Assembly: GCA_003248755.1 (NCBI GenBank)
Contig: QFQW01000012.1
Span: 1-64,000 of the forward strand
DNA length: 64,000 bases
Direction: 5' to 3'
DNA from: Chryseobacterium sp.
Lineage (GTDB): Bacteria; Bacteroidota; Bacteroidia; Flavobacteriales; Weeksellaceae
The stretch's first letter is position 1. Each line of letters opens with the position of its first letter. Below the pieces are notes generated by a model. That model was not told the origin of the DNA and searched no databases. It worked only from the letters and a program-made list of their open reading frames with translations. Position numbers and translations under genes: made by a program. Shown in pieces: positions 23,401 through 33,308 of the stretch.

Positions 23401-25647
23401 ATGAAGAAAATTTTATTATTTATATCCTTAATTATAACTCTGATTTCTCAGGCACAAACTAGTAAATGGAGTGATCTTTTTTCATATAACAATGTTTTAG
23501 TTATTAGAGAAGATGGTGATAGGATTATTGCTGCTACGGAAAATGGTGTATTTTATTATTATCCTTCAACAGGAGAAATTAAAAAATTATCAAAAGCCAA
23601 TGGTCTTCACGAAGTTAAAATATCAGCTTTTGATTACAATGCCACAACTCAGACAGGGATAGTTGGTTACCAGAATGGTTCCATGGATGTTATTACACCC
23701 AACGGAATCTTTCTAATTGTTGATATTCCTCTGGCAACAGGATATAACGGTAGTAAAAAAATAAATCATATTTCTATTAATGGTGATCAGGCAGTAGTTT
23801 CTGCAGGGTATGGTATTTCCATTTTTAATGTTTCACGAAGAGAGTTTGGTGATACAGCATTTTTTGCATCGGGCGGTACTTATTTGGCTGCAAATGCTGC
23901 TGTTCTCAAGGATAACACCGTTTATGTAGCTACAAATTCCGGAATTAAGTCTCATGAAATTAATCCTACTTTTCCTGTTTATACAACTTGGAGCACACCT
24001 TTATCAGGAACATTCAAAAAGACGGATGCTGGTGATGTAGTTGCTTTTGCTACAGCCACTCAAGTAACATATGGTACAGGGACAACTTTTAACACATTAC
24101 CTAGAACATTTACAAATGTTCAAGACATCAAGGTTGGCAACAATCAAATCGTTGTGTCGGATCAAACACAAGTATATATTTACAATACAAGCGGAATCCA
24201 GCAAAAAAACTTTAACGCAGGAGAAAATATTAACACTGCATTGGTCTATAATACTCAGATATATACAGGAACTAAAACATCAGGTATTTATAATGAGCAA
24301 AAAAACAGTTTAAAACCAGACGGGCCTTACAATAGTGCTTCTTATAAGATGTCGATTTTGAATGATCAGATCTGGATTGCATCTGGTAACAAAGATTTAG
24401 ATTCTGGTAAAAATTTGGGCTATTACTATTATGATGGTTCAAAATGGATTTATCCGCAATATTTTCTTAATAATTCTTCTCCTTTTAATATTTTGGATGT
24501 TGTTCCGGATCCTTCCAATCCTAATGAAATTTATTTTGCAAACTTTACAACAAATGGCTCTGCAACGGATCAGGGGGTATTCAAAATGAGCAATAATGAG
24601 TTTGTTAAAAAATATTCTTTTAATACATCTAGTCCATGGTACTTCAGACCTGTAGGTCTTGTATTTGATAGTCAGAATAATCTTTTCAGCAGTGTTCAAT
24701 TTACCTGCCCAAGTTTACCTTCAATCTGTACCACTTCTAGTTTCTATTTGTATAATAAATCGAGTGATGCCTTTGGTTCAACACCATTTACAACATTTAA
24801 TATTGGAGGGGTTCAAAAACCATTGACCAAAGATGGGGTAATATATATTCCTGCTCCATTTTATGGTGATGGTGGGACTATGATTTATAACTATAACAAC
24901 ACAGCTAGTAATACATCTGATGATAGCTTCAAGGTCTTGAAAACAGACAACAATCTTCCTGTCAATGGAACGGTTTCTTTATCTATTGATAATAATGACG
25001 ATCTATGGATAGGAACAAGAGAGGGTATTAGAATCCTATCTAATCCAAAATCTGCAATATTGGAAGAAAATCCACAGACAGATGCAATCATCATAGAACA
25101 AAATGGATTGGCAGAAGAGCTTTTTAGAGATTCTAATATATTGCAAATCGCTTCGGATACAGGAAATCAAAAATGGATATCCGTAGATGGCGGAGGTGTG
25201 TTTTATGTCAGTCCTGGCGGAGATAATACAATTTATCATTTTACTAAAGCCAACTCTCCATTACCAAATGACAGTGTGACAGATATCAAAATTGATAATA
25301 GAAATGGTAAGGTCTACTTTGTGACATTGGATGGTGTTATGGTATATCAAGGTGACGTTGCCGAGGTTACGTCTAATTTTGGTAATGTTTTAGTATATCC
25401 GAATCCAGTTGTCTATGCTCAATATAAAGGGAATGTAAGAATCCGGGGTTTAGCAGCGAAGACAAACATAAGAATTACAGATGCTGCAGGAAATCTGGTT
25501 CATTCTGCAGTTGCCAACGGAGGGTATTTTGAATGGAATCTTAATAATCAAAGAGGGGTGAGAGTAGCATCAGGTATTTATTATGTATTAATGACCAACG
25601 AAGATGCAACAGATACAGCAACAGCTAAAATTGCAGTGGTGAACTAA
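23401..25647 (+). CDS. porZ: Type IX secretion system protein PorZ
   Basis: PorZ is a surface component of the T9SS attachment complex (with PorU, PorV and PorQ), which joins secreted proteins to the cell surface. The 748-residue product has a signal peptide (residues 1-18, ending SQAQ) and a two-domain beta-propeller opening with TSKWSDLFSYNNVLVIREDG and SAFDYNATTQTGIVGYQNGS. It ends with a T9SS type A sorting-like domain from about residue 662 (VYPNPV, RIRGLAAKTNIRITDAAGN). Members of this family are themselves exported by the T9SS. recO follows with no gap, an arrangement I recall from other flavobacteria. Confidence 0.9.
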   Translation: MKKILLFISLIITLISQAQTSKWSDLFSYNNVLVIREDGDRIIAATENGVFYYYPSTGEIKKLSKANGLHEVKISAFDYNATTQTGIVGYQNGSMDVITPNGIFLIVDIPLATGYNGSKKINHISINGDQAVVSAGYGISIFNVSRREFGDTAFFASGGTYLAANAAVLKDNTVYVATNSGIKSHEINPTFPVYTTWSTPLSGTFKKTDAGDVVAFATATQVTYGTGTTFNTLPRTFTNVQDIKVGNNQIVVSDQTQVYIYNTSGIQQKNFNAGENINTALVYNTQIYTGTKTSGIYNEQKNSLKPDGPYNSASYKMSILNDQIWIASGNKDLDSGKNLGYYYYDGSKWIYPQYFLNNSSPFNILDVVPDPSNPNEIYFANFTTNGSATDQGVFKMSNNEFVKKYSFNTSSPWYFRPVGLVFDSQNNLFSSVQFTCPSLPSICTTSSFYLYNKSSDAFGSTPFTTFNIGGVQKPLTKDGVIYIPAPFYGDGGTMIYNYNNTASNTSDDSFKVLKTDNNLPVNGTVSLSIDNNDDLWIGTREGIRILSNPKSAILEENPQTDAIIIEQNGLAEELFRDSNILQIASDTGNQKWISVDGGGVFYVSPGGDNTIYHFTKANSPLPNDSVTDIKIDNRNGKVYFVTLDGVMVYQGDVAEVTSNFGNVLVYPNPVVYAQYKGNVRIRGLAAKTNIRITDAAGNLVHSAVANGGYFEWNLNNQRGVRVASGIYYVLMTNEDATDTATAKIAVVN

Positions 25648-26325
25648 ATGATTCAAGAAGCTTTTTTACTTTCTTATACAAAATATGGAGATCACGATGC
25701 TGTTCTCCATTGTTTTTCTGTAGATACAGGTTTCGAAAGTTTTTTTGCTAAAGGAATTTATGCTCCTAAAAACAAGAAAAAAGCCTTTCTTTTCCCTCTC
25801 AACGAGTTGTTGCTTAACACTTCCGAGAAGAAAAAAAACATACGAAATGTCCTGAAAATTGAACAAAAGAATCCCGATTTTTTCACGTCTGATATCAGAA
25901 AAAGTGCAATTCTCTTCTTTGTTTCAGATTTGCTAAACCAGGTTTTGAGAAATGAGAATCAGAATCCTGATTTTTACTTAGAAATTTCCATTTTTTTGAG
26001 ACAATTACATTCTGATAATTTTCAGTCTCATCTTATTTTTATGTTCAGAATTTTGAAATTACAAGGTTTACAACCGCTGTTTTCTGATAATAATTATCTT
26101 AATCCCGAATCAGGAAATTTTGAGGTTTTTGAAGTTCATCATCTTTTTAATAAAGAACTATCCGAAGTTTGGAAAGAGTTGACTGTTTCTGAAAACCCTT
26201 ATCAAATCAAATTGAATAGAACAGGAAAACAGAATTTATTGGATTCGATTTTGGTTTATTATCATTATCATTTTACAGATTTTCGAGAACCAAAATCCTT
26301 GGAGGTTATTAAAGAAATTTTTTAA
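25648..26325 (+). CDS. recO: DNA repair protein RecO
   Basis: RecO anneals single strands and, with RecR and RecF, loads RecA at gaps. The 225-residue protein starts directly after the porZ stop. The N-terminal OB fold reads MIQEAFLLSYTKYGDHDAVLHCF. The helical domain follows with SDLLNQVLRNENQNPDFYLEI. The cysteine zinc motif of some RecO proteins is absent, as is common in Bacteroidota. Co-expression with porZ is likely from position, though the two functions are unrelated. Confidence 0.9.
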   Translation: MIQEAFLLSYTKYGDHDAVLHCFSVDTGFESFFAKGIYAPKNKKKAFLFPLNELLLNTSEKKKNIRNVLKIEQKNPDFFTSDIRKSAILFFVSDLLNQVLRNENQNPDFYLEISIFLRQLHSDNFQSHLIFMFRILKLQGLQPLFSDNNYLNPESGNFEVFEVHHLFNKELSEVWKELTVSENPYQIKLNRTGKQNLLDSILVYYHYHFTDFREPKSLEVIKEIF

Positions 26326-26328
26326 ATT

Positions 26329-26817
26329 ATGATTATCAAGGCAAATAAGACTAATATTTCTACAATTCAATATTTAGCCAAAAAATCTTGGAACTTTGCT
26401 TATGCTAATATCTTGGAACAGAAGCAAATCAATTATATGTTAGACTTGATGTATTCTGAGGAAGCTCTAAAAAAGCATTTCGATAATCCCAATTATCAAT
26501 ATTATTTAATTCAGGAAGAAAATCAATTTTTAGGTTTCATCGGATTTGAATTCTATAATGAGCCGGAAACTACAAAACTTCACAGGATTTATTTTTTGAA
26601 AGAAGCACAAGGAAAAGGTTTAGGTAAAAAAGCTCTGAAATTTGTCTTCGATGAAGCAAAAAAAGCTGGAGACAAAAGAATAACACTGACGGTTAATAAA
26701 AATAATCAAGCTAAAAATTTCTACGAATCACAAGGCTTTAAAGTGTATGATGAAGCAGTTTTCGATATTGGAAACGGTTACGTAATGGATGATTATCTTA
26801 TGGAGTTTATACTTTAA
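26329..26817 (+). CDS. GNAT-family N-acetyltransferase
   Basis: A 162-residue single-domain GNAT. The acetyl-CoA pyrophosphate loop is in RIYFLKEAQGKGLGKKALKF (about residues 86-105, Q/R-x-x-G-x-G type), followed by ITLTVNKNNQAKNFYESQGF, the classic motif B. Such proteins acetylate small amines, amino-acid derivatives or protein N-termini; this sequence resembles generic RimI/diamine-type enzymes without telling which. It begins 3 nt after recO. A 115-nt spacer with no gene separates it from the convergent recG. Confidence 0.85.
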   Translation: MIIKANKTNISTIQYLAKKSWNFAYANILEQKQINYMLDLMYSEEALKKHFDNPNYQYYLIQEENQFLGFIGFEFYNEPETTKLHRIYFLKEAQGKGLGKKALKFVFDEAKKAGDKRITLTVNKNNQAKNFYESQGFKVYDEAVFDIGNGYVMDDYLMEFIL

Positions 26818-26932
26818 TAATAATGTGGAAAAAACATTAAAAAAACATTTGTTGGTTGACAAGTGCTTTTTCTTCATATACTATTTAAAATTTAGAAATC
26901 CTGTTACTTTAATGGGCTTTTTAATAGAAATG

Positions 26933-29023
26933 TTAACTAATCTGCGACCACTTATTCTTCCCTTTGTATTGCCTGATGTAATATTGTTTCATCATCTGAT
27001 TGTCCGGATGGTTAAGAAGAGAATCTTGTTCCAGAATCTTTTCAACAGCCAGTTTTGAAGCTTTGATAATGGCAGAATCTTCTATCAGGCTCAATTTTTT
27101 GAAATCCACAACACCACTTTGTTGAGTTCCCAGAATATCGCCTGGACCACGCAATTCCATATCAACTTCAGAGATTTTGAAACCGTCGTTGGTCTGAACC
27201 ATCGTTTTGATTCTCGTTCGGCTTTCTTTGCTCAGTTTATCGTCTGACATTAGGATGCAATAGCTTTGTTCTGCGCCTCTTCCTACACGTCCGCGCAACT
27301 GATGAAGCTGAGATAATCCAAATCTTTCCGAACTTTCAATTACCATTACAGAAGCATTAGGAACGTTTACGCCAACTTCTATTACTGTTGTTGCGACCAT
27401 TATTTGTGCTTGTCCGGAAGCGAAAAATTGCATATTAATATCTTTCTCGGCAGGTTTCATTCTTCCGTGAACCATCGTTACATTGTAACTTTTGAAGAAA
27501 CTCATTACATTTTCCAAACCTTCCATCAGATTTTTGTAATCCAAAGTTTCGGATTCTTCAATCAATGGATAAACAAAGTAAATTTGACGACCTTTTTCAA
27601 TCTCTTCTCGACAGAAATTATAAACCGAAAGCCGGTCTTTTTCTCGTCGATGGGCAGTAATAATTGGTTTTCTTCCAATCGGCAATTCATCAATCACAGA
27701 AACATCCAAATCCGAATAAAAACTCATTGCCAACGTTCTAGGAATCGGTGTTGCCGTCATTACTAAAATATGAGGAGGAATATTATTCTTTGCCCAAAGT
27801 TTTGCCCGTTGTGCCACTCCGAACCGATGTTGTTCATCAATAATAGCCAAACCAAGATTCTTGAATCTTACTTTGTCTTCCAAAATGGCGTGTGTCCCAA
27901 TCAGAATAGATAATTCTCCATTTTCCAATTCTTCGTGAATGATTTTTCTCTCCGAAGTTTTGGATGAACCGGTTAAAAGTCGGACTTTGATTCCTGTATT
28001 TTCTAATAATTCCTGAATCGAATTAAAATGTTGTTGTGCTAAAATTTCTGTCGGCGCCATCAAACAAGATTGAAAGCCATTATCCATTGCGATGAGCATT
28101 GTTAATAATGCAACCATTGTTTTCCCAGAACCAACATCGCCTTGTAAAAGCCTGTTCATTTGAGTCGAACGTTTCATATCGGTCCGGATTTCCTTCAGAA
28201 CTCGTTTTTGGGCATTGGTTAATTCAAATGGAAGATTATTTTCATAGAATTGATTAAAATAATCACCGACAATCGGGAACGGATTTCCGAATGATTTAGT
28301 TTTTTGATGAAGCTTTTTAAGTCCATAACCCAGCTGAAAGAAAAATGCTTCTTCAAATTTTAGACGTCTGTCAGCTTCTTCAAACTGTTTAAAATTTTTT
28401 GGAAAATGGATGTCATAATAAGCATTAATTCTATCCATTAATTTCAAAGATTTCATCAGATAATTTGGTAAGTTCTCTGAAATTAAATTGGGCAAATCTT
28501 TAAGAAGTCCGTAGATGATGTTTTGAAAGAATTTATTATTGATTCCTCTTTTACTAAGTTTTTCACTTCCTGGATAAACCGGTAAAAGTGTTCCATACAA
28601 AGCTTTTTTTTCATCAGCTTCAATTTCCGGATGAGCCATAGAAAAATTACCGTTGAAGAAACTGACCTTGCCAAAAATAAAAATTTCTTTATTGAGCGGG
28701 ATTGTATCTTTCATCCAATTCGTATATCGAAACCAGACCAGGTCCATAGTCCCGGTCTCGTCGCGAAATTTAGCTGAAAGCCGTTTTTTCCCCTTTTCAT
28801 AAACCACTTCCTGGACATCCGTTATTTTTCCTCTCAGCTGAATATCTGCGTCTGGTTCTTTCGTGAGATTTCCGATTTTGTAAATTTTACTTTTGTCAAT
28901 ATAACGGATTGGATAGAAGGTCAGCAAATCTTCCACAGTCGATATTCCCAACACGTTTCTGATAAGTTTTGCGCGTTCGGTTCCGATGTTTTTGAGAAAT
29001 TCTATGGAAGTTTCTAAAGTCAA
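26933..29023 (-). CDS. recG: ATP-dependent DNA helicase RecG
   Basis: RecG reverses stalled replication forks and processes branched DNA. At 696 residues it is full length. The N-terminal wedge domain includes QLRGKITDVQEV. The helicase core shows Walker A GDVGSGKT near residue 296, the DEQH box (IIDEQHRFGVAQR), TATPIPRT, and the late motifs VIEVGVNVPNASVMVIE and QLRGRVGRG. The C-terminal RecG domain has GDILGTQQSGV. No frame disruption is seen. It is monocistronic and convergent with the GNAT gene. Confidence 0.97.
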   Translation of the reverse strand: MTLETSIEFLKNIGTERAKLIRNVLGISTVEDLLTFYPIRYIDKSKIYKIGNLTKEPDADIQLRGKITDVQEVVYEKGKKRLSAKFRDETGTMDLVWFRYTNWMKDTIPLNKEIFIFGKVSFFNGNFSMAHPEIEADEKKALYGTLLPVYPGSEKLSKRGINNKFFQNIIYGLLKDLPNLISENLPNYLMKSLKLMDRINAYYDIHFPKNFKQFEEADRRLKFEEAFFFQLGYGLKKLHQKTKSFGNPFPIVGDYFNQFYENNLPFELTNAQKRVLKEIRTDMKRSTQMNRLLQGDVGSGKTMVALLTMLIAMDNGFQSCLMAPTEILAQQHFNSIQELLENTGIKVRLLTGSSKTSERKIIHEELENGELSILIGTHAILEDKVRFKNLGLAIIDEQHRFGVAQRAKLWAKNNIPPHILVMTATPIPRTLAMSFYSDLDVSVIDELPIGRKPIITAHRREKDRLSVYNFCREEIEKGRQIYFVYPLIEESETLDYKNLMEGLENVMSFFKSYNVTMVHGRMKPAEKDINMQFFASGQAQIMVATTVIEVGVNVPNASVMVIESSERFGLSQLHQLRGRVGRGAEQSYCILMSDDKLSKESRTRIKTMVQTNDGFKISEVDMELRGPGDILGTQQSGVVDFKKLSLIEDSAIIKASKLAVEKILEQDSLLNHPDNQMMKQYYIRQYKGKNKWSQIS

Positions 29024-29212
29024 TTAAGAAAAATTAATTCTGACGAATTTCGGGAAATTAAAGGAAACCACAAAAGGCACAAAAGAAAAACAAAGTCTTT
29101 GTCATCTGTAGGAATCTAAATTTTATCAACCCAAAAAAATAAAATTAAGTTTGGTATTAAGAGTATTTAATGTTTCTGTCGGATTTAATTAGAAGTTTTT
29201 TTATAATGATTT

Positions 29213-29746
29213 CTATTCTTTAATCTTCGACCTGAATTTCTTCTGATAGCTTTCCCATTCTTTTCGGGTCTTGATATTTTTGTACTCATTGGTTGCAATC
29301 ATCGTAAAGTAAGGTTCAACTTCTTTAGCTTTGAGTGCACCAGACAAACTTGTAATTGGGTCTGCTTTCTCATCCAAGAAAACCATTGTCGGGATAATAT
29401 TGATATTCATATATTTTGAAAACTGATGAAGCCCATTCTTGCCTTTTTTGCTTTTGTAATCCGGATTTGTGAATTTATGTCCTGCAAAATTGATGATATC
29501 ATTTCCGTCACTTTCAAACTTAACTGCGTAATAATATTGATTAATTATTTTGGCTATCTCGGTATGATTGAAAGTATTCTTTTCCATATCCTTGCATGGC
29601 GCACACCAATCTGCATAAAAATCGATGATAATCTTTCTAGGCTCTTTTTTCTGAGCTTCTAATGCTTGCGAAAGTGTCATCCAGCGGACCTGTGCAATCC
29701 CCAAGAATCCGGTTGTTAAAAGAAATATGAGTATTAGTTTTTTCAT
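29213..29746 (-). CDS. Periplasmic thioredoxin-like protein
   Basis: A 177-residue exported thioredoxin-fold protein. The signal peptide is MKKLILIFLLTTGFLGIAQ. The redox motif is WCAPC within IIDFYADWCAPCKDMEKNTF (about residues 39-58). The later cis-proline loop is INIIPTMVFLDE. The form is that of DsbD-gamma/thioredoxin_7 proteins, which reduce or shuffle disulfides in the periplasm. The upstream peptide transporter gene is on the same strand but 62 nt away, so co-transcription is possible. The physiological partner is unknown. Confidence 0.87.
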   Translation of the reverse strand: MKKLILIFLLTTGFLGIAQVRWMTLSQALEAQKKEPRKIIIDFYADWCAPCKDMEKNTFNHTEIAKIINQYYYAVKFESDGNDIINFAGHKFTNPDYKSKKGKNGLHQFSKYMNINIIPTMVFLDEKADPITSLSGALKAKEVEPYFTMIATNEYKNIKTRKEWESYQKKFRSKIKE

Positions 29747-29808
29747 TTGTGTAATTTTTTATTCTTTCAATTAGCTTCCCATAGTCTTAGACGTTTCAAT
29801 GATTCAGT

Positions 29809-31284
29809 TTACTTTACACCTTGCATCAATTTTTTCACGATTGGTGAAGCTAATATCAATAGAACTCCGGCAATGAGTGCATAAATACCTAATGTTTTAT
29901 AACCTTCTGTATAAGCAAGTAATTTACTCATCAATGTTCCACCTGTATTAGCTTCGGACATTTCTGCTCCGATTTTTCCTGCAAAAAACTGTCCGAATGC
30001 ACTTGCCAGAAACCACATTCCCATCATCATTCCAAAGAGTTTTTTCGGAGAGAGTTTCGTTATGATAGACATACCAATTGGTCCTAAACATAACTCGCCA
30101 AATGTAATAACCAGCCAAGTGAATGTAAATAGATTAAGTGAGGATTTTCCATCATCATTTGCGAAAAACCGTAATGAATAGAATAGAAAAAATCCTGCGG
30201 CTAAAAACAAGAACCCAATTCCAAACTTAATAATTGTATTTGGTTCCAATTTCTTATTAGCTAACCAGACCCACAATAATCCAACTAATGGACTGAAAAT
30301 AATAATAAAGAATGAGTTGGAACTGTTATTAATAATGTTGGGGTCGATGTGAAAAAACAGAAGATTGTCAACCAAATTATCTTTTGCAAATAACGATAAT
30401 GAACCTCCGCTTTGTTCATAAATTGCATTGAAAATCAAATACATTACAATGAATATAAAAGCGGCAATGACTTTCTTTTGATAACTTTTATCCAATTTTA
30501 GAATTTCGTATCCAAGATATAGTAGTGAAATAATACCTATTCCATACATAAAGTAATCTGTAAAATCACTGTTCTGAATTAATACATAAATAATTGGAAG
30601 TGTTATCAATGCACCAATGATTACAAGAATTTCTTTTCGGGTTCTTGCTTGTTTTGTGTTGTGAAGCAAAGGAGAGTTTCCAATTGGTTCTATAGATTTC
30701 TTAATGATAAAGTATGTAATCAAACCTATTATCATCACGATAGCTGCGGCTAAAAAACAAAGACTCCAAGAATAATATTTACCAAGATAGACACATAGTG
30801 CTCCTCCTAAAAGACCACCAATATTGATTCCTGCATAAAACATACCGTAGCCAGCATCTCTTCGTACATCATGTTCCGTATATAGTTCTCCGACCATAGA
30901 AGAGATATTTGGCTTGAAAAATCCGGTTCCTATAATAGAGCAGGTAATTCCAAAATAAAATAAATCGTGAGGATTATAAGCAATAATAAGATTACCCAAT
31001 GCCATAATAATCCCTCCAAACACCAATGATTTTTTGAAACCTAAAATTTTATCGGCAAAAATACCTCCGATAAATGTGAATGCATAAATGAAAGCTTGAA
31101 TAGCTCCGTATTTCAAGTTGGCATCTTTTTCAAAAAGCCCAAGCTGGTCTGTCATAAAAATAACAAGTACACCTCTCATTCCGTAGAAGCAGAAACGTTC
31201 CCACATTTCGATTGTAAAAAGATACCAGAGTTGTTTTGGATATTTGCCTTTGAAATTCTGAATTTCTTCGAGGGTAAGATTCAT
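29809..31284 (-). CDS. POT-family peptide transporter 1
   Basis: Proton-coupled oligopeptide transporter of the major facilitator superfamily in the inner membrane. The 491-residue protein has 12 or more helices. Its POT signatures are the ExxER motif in EMWERFCFYGMRGVL (residues 27-41), GTGFFKPNISSMVG, and FYAGINIGGLLGG. It is one of three POT genes in 6 kb, all on this strand. The shorter length compared with its neighbours (571 and 556) reflects fewer residues in loops rather than truncation. A pair of diverged 30-bp direct repeats and a terminator lie just upstream. Substrates are probably di- and tripeptides. Confidence 0.93.
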   Translation of the reverse strand: MNLTLEEIQNFKGKYPKQLWYLFTIEMWERFCFYGMRGVLVIFMTDQLGLFEKDANLKYGAIQAFIYAFTFIGGIFADKILGFKKSLVFGGIIMALGNLIIAYNPHDLFYFGITCSIIGTGFFKPNISSMVGELYTEHDVRRDAGYGMFYAGINIGGLLGGALCVYLGKYYSWSLCFLAAAIVMIIGLITYFIIKKSIEPIGNSPLLHNTKQARTRKEILVIIGALITLPIIYVLIQNSDFTDYFMYGIGIISLLYLGYEILKLDKSYQKKVIAAFIFIVMYLIFNAIYEQSGGSLSLFAKDNLVDNLLFFHIDPNIINNSSNSFFIIIFSPLVGLLWVWLANKKLEPNTIIKFGIGFLFLAAGFFLFYSLRFFANDDGKSSLNLFTFTWLVITFGELCLGPIGMSIITKLSPKKLFGMMMGMWFLASAFGQFFAGKIGAEMSEANTGGTLMSKLLAYTEGYKTLGIYALIAGVLLILASPIVKKLMQGVK

Positions 31285-31300
31285 AATATAATTGATAAAT

Positions 31301-31382
31301 AATTCAATTTGTGACGCAGTGGTTCACTAATTTTTTTGATTAAATTTTTTTTAATTCAATTGTTGACGTAATGGGTCAATAA
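31301..31382. repeat. Two diverged 30-bp direct repeats
   Basis: 31301-31330 and 31353-31382 match at about 24 of 30 positions (both begin aattcaatt, then tgacg, and end in a tcaNtaa-like run). They lie between a terminator and the start of POT transporter 1. They could be duplicated regulatory DNA or simple drift. Confidence 0.45.
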
Positions 31383-31404
31383 CTGAAATTCCATCATACG
31401 AATT

Positions 31405-31437
31405 TAACAAAAAACCACCGAATATCCGGTGGTTTGA
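31405..31437 (-). terminator. Terminator of POT transporter 2
   Basis: On the minus strand the stem aaaccaccg/cggtggttt (31412-31420 with 31427-31435) is followed by a T-run (ttttttg). It stands 26 nt after the stop of the 571-residue transporter. Confidence 0.82.
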
Positions 31438-31462
31438 ATCTATAAATAAATGTGAAAGTTTT

Positions 31463-33178
31463 TTACTTCACACCATGCATCATCCTTTTAAGAATTGGCG
31501 ATAAGAAAGCTAACAACACAGCAGCAATTCCACAAAGAACCACGAATACCATAAAGAATTCAAAAAGATTGTGAATGGTAAAGCCTGCGAATGTTGTGTA
31601 TTCTGTCGGTAATTGAGCTGTAGCAAAAGCTTTTGCCTGTTCAGGATTCAGTGTCACTTTTTTATCCAGAACATCCTGAAGATTAACACCGATTTCCTGT
31701 GCTTTTGCAAATTTGTCTCCAGTTGCAGGGATGATTGCTCCCAAAGTTCCTGCTAATGCATAACCTGCAGCATTCGCGATGAAGAATACACCATATAATA
31801 AAGATGAGAATCTTTTTGGTGCTAATTTACCAACCAAAGATAATCCGATTGGAGACAAACAAAGTTCACCCATAGTTTGGATAAGATAAAGTAAAATCAA
31901 CCATTTGATAGCCAGTAATCCTGAGTTTCCAAGGTCTTTTACATTATAGGCAATGATGAAATATGACAATGCAATTAATGCCAAACCAATGGCTTGTTTC
32001 AAAGGAGAAACCGGTTCTTTACCTTTTGCTCTCAATTTATCCCAAAGTAAACTGAATGGTAAAGCCAAAAGCACCACAAAAAGTCCGTTGAAAATCTGAA
32101 CCATTGATGGTGGCATATCCCAGCCGAAAATACTTCTGTCAGTTTGATTATCTGCGATGAATGTTAATGATGAACCGGCCTGCTCAAAAGCTGCCCAGAA
32201 GAAAATAATGAAAAACGAAACAATATAAATCACCCATATTCTTTGTCTCTCGATTTTGTTCTCGGCAGAACTCATAATCAGGAAAGCCAATGAAATACCG
32301 GCTGCATAGATGAAAGGATAAATAATTCCTTTAATCAATTGTCCCATTTCCACAGAGTTGAATCCAAATTCACCTACCAAAAAGTACCTGAAGACAAAGA
32401 AAAGAATTACGAATAAAATCGTAGTGATTCCTATTGCTTTTCCTGTGAATTTTGCAGTCTGAGACTCTCCTTCTTCAAAGTCTTCGCTTGTATTATGTTT
32501 TGGTAATCCTCCGATTGGTCTCCCTTCCGGCGTTACAACATATTTATTTTTAAGAATGAAGAATGTTACGGTTCCAATAATCATTGCAATAGATGCGGCT
32601 AAGAATCCCCATTTGAAAGCAAAGATATCTCTCACTCCGGCAGCATCTTTTACGTCACCTACGTAAGGACAGATGAACTGACCCAAAAATGCTCCAATGT
32701 TGATTCCCATGTAGAAAATCGTGAAAGCAGAATCCAATTTAGACTTTTCTTGTTTTGGATAAAGACTTCCTACCATTGATGAGATATTTGGCTTGAAAAA
32801 TCCGTTTCCGAAGATGATGACGAAAAGGGCGAACCACATCAGGCCTTTTGCACCTCCAAGATTGTCAGAAAAAGTAGATGCACTCAGGAAAAGTAAGAAC
32901 TGCCCAATCGCCATCAAACTTCCTCCAAGAATTATACAGTTTCTGTTTCCAAGATATTTATCAGAAATAAAACCTCCTAAAAGTGGCGTTAAATAACACA
33001 ATGCTAAAAATCCACCGTAGATGATAGAAGCATCGGCCTCTCTTATCAATAGCGAGTTTACCATAAACAAGGTAAGTAAAGCCCGCATTCCGTAAAAGTT
33101 AAAACGCTCCCACATCTCCGTTCCAAAAAGAACCCATAGACCTCTAGGATGTTTTGAATTAGTCTGAACTGTCTCCAT
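31463..33178 (-). CDS. POT-family peptide transporter 2
   Basis: A 571-residue proton-coupled peptide symporter. ExxER is in EMWERFNFYGMRALL (residues 21-35), the second signature is GNGFFKPNISSMVG, and the third is FYMGINIGAFLGQF. The extra length against transporter 1 lies in a cytosolic loop near residues 215-245 and in an extracytoplasmic insert before the last helix (about residues 500-545). The gene has its own terminator, and a -7 box on the minus strand at 33211-33218 (TATATTTG). It differs clearly from its two neighbours, so the cluster is an old duplication, not an assembly repeat. Confidence 0.93.
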   Translation of the reverse strand: METVQTNSKHPRGLWVLFGTEMWERFNFYGMRALLTLFMVNSLLIREADASIIYGGFLALCYLTPLLGGFISDKYLGNRNCIILGGSLMAIGQFLLFLSASTFSDNLGGAKGLMWFALFVIIFGNGFFKPNISSMVGSLYPKQEKSKLDSAFTIFYMGINIGAFLGQFICPYVGDVKDAAGVRDIFAFKWGFLAASIAMIIGTVTFFILKNKYVVTPEGRPIGGLPKHNTSEDFEEGESQTAKFTGKAIGITTILFVILFFVFRYFLVGEFGFNSVEMGQLIKGIIYPFIYAAGISLAFLIMSSAENKIERQRIWVIYIVSFFIIFFWAAFEQAGSSLTFIADNQTDRSIFGWDMPPSMVQIFNGLFVVLLALPFSLLWDKLRAKGKEPVSPLKQAIGLALIALSYFIIAYNVKDLGNSGLLAIKWLILLYLIQTMGELCLSPIGLSLVGKLAPKRFSSLLYGVFFIANAAGYALAGTLGAIIPATGDKFAKAQEIGVNLQDVLDKKVTLNPEQAKAFATAQLPTEYTTFAGFTIHNLFEFFMVFVVLCGIAAVLLAFLSPILKRMMHGVK

Positions 33179-33210
33179 ATAAATTAATTGTTAAATTTTC
33201 TTAAAGGTAA

Positions 33211-33218
33211 CAAATATA
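33211..33218 (-). promoter_or_regulatory. Putative -7 box of POT transporter 2
   Basis: TATATTTG on the minus strand, 33 nt before the start codon; no TTG at the best distance. Confidence 0.45.
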
Positions 33219-33296
33219 GTTTTTTTTCATCAACGGTAAAGTTAAATTGCTTGTTACAAGCAAACTTTTATCAATTATCATTCACCGGTTATCATT

Positions 33297-33304
33297 TATC
33301 TTTG
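33297..33304 (+). promoter_or_regulatory. -7 box giving a nearly leaderless GNAT mRNA
   Basis: TATCTTTG ends only 4 nt before the ATG at 33309. If transcription starts at the usual distance, the mRNA would have no or almost no leader. The DNA before it is a run of 'tatca' words of the type found in other spacers here. Confidence 0.45.
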
Positions 33305-33308
33305 CATT

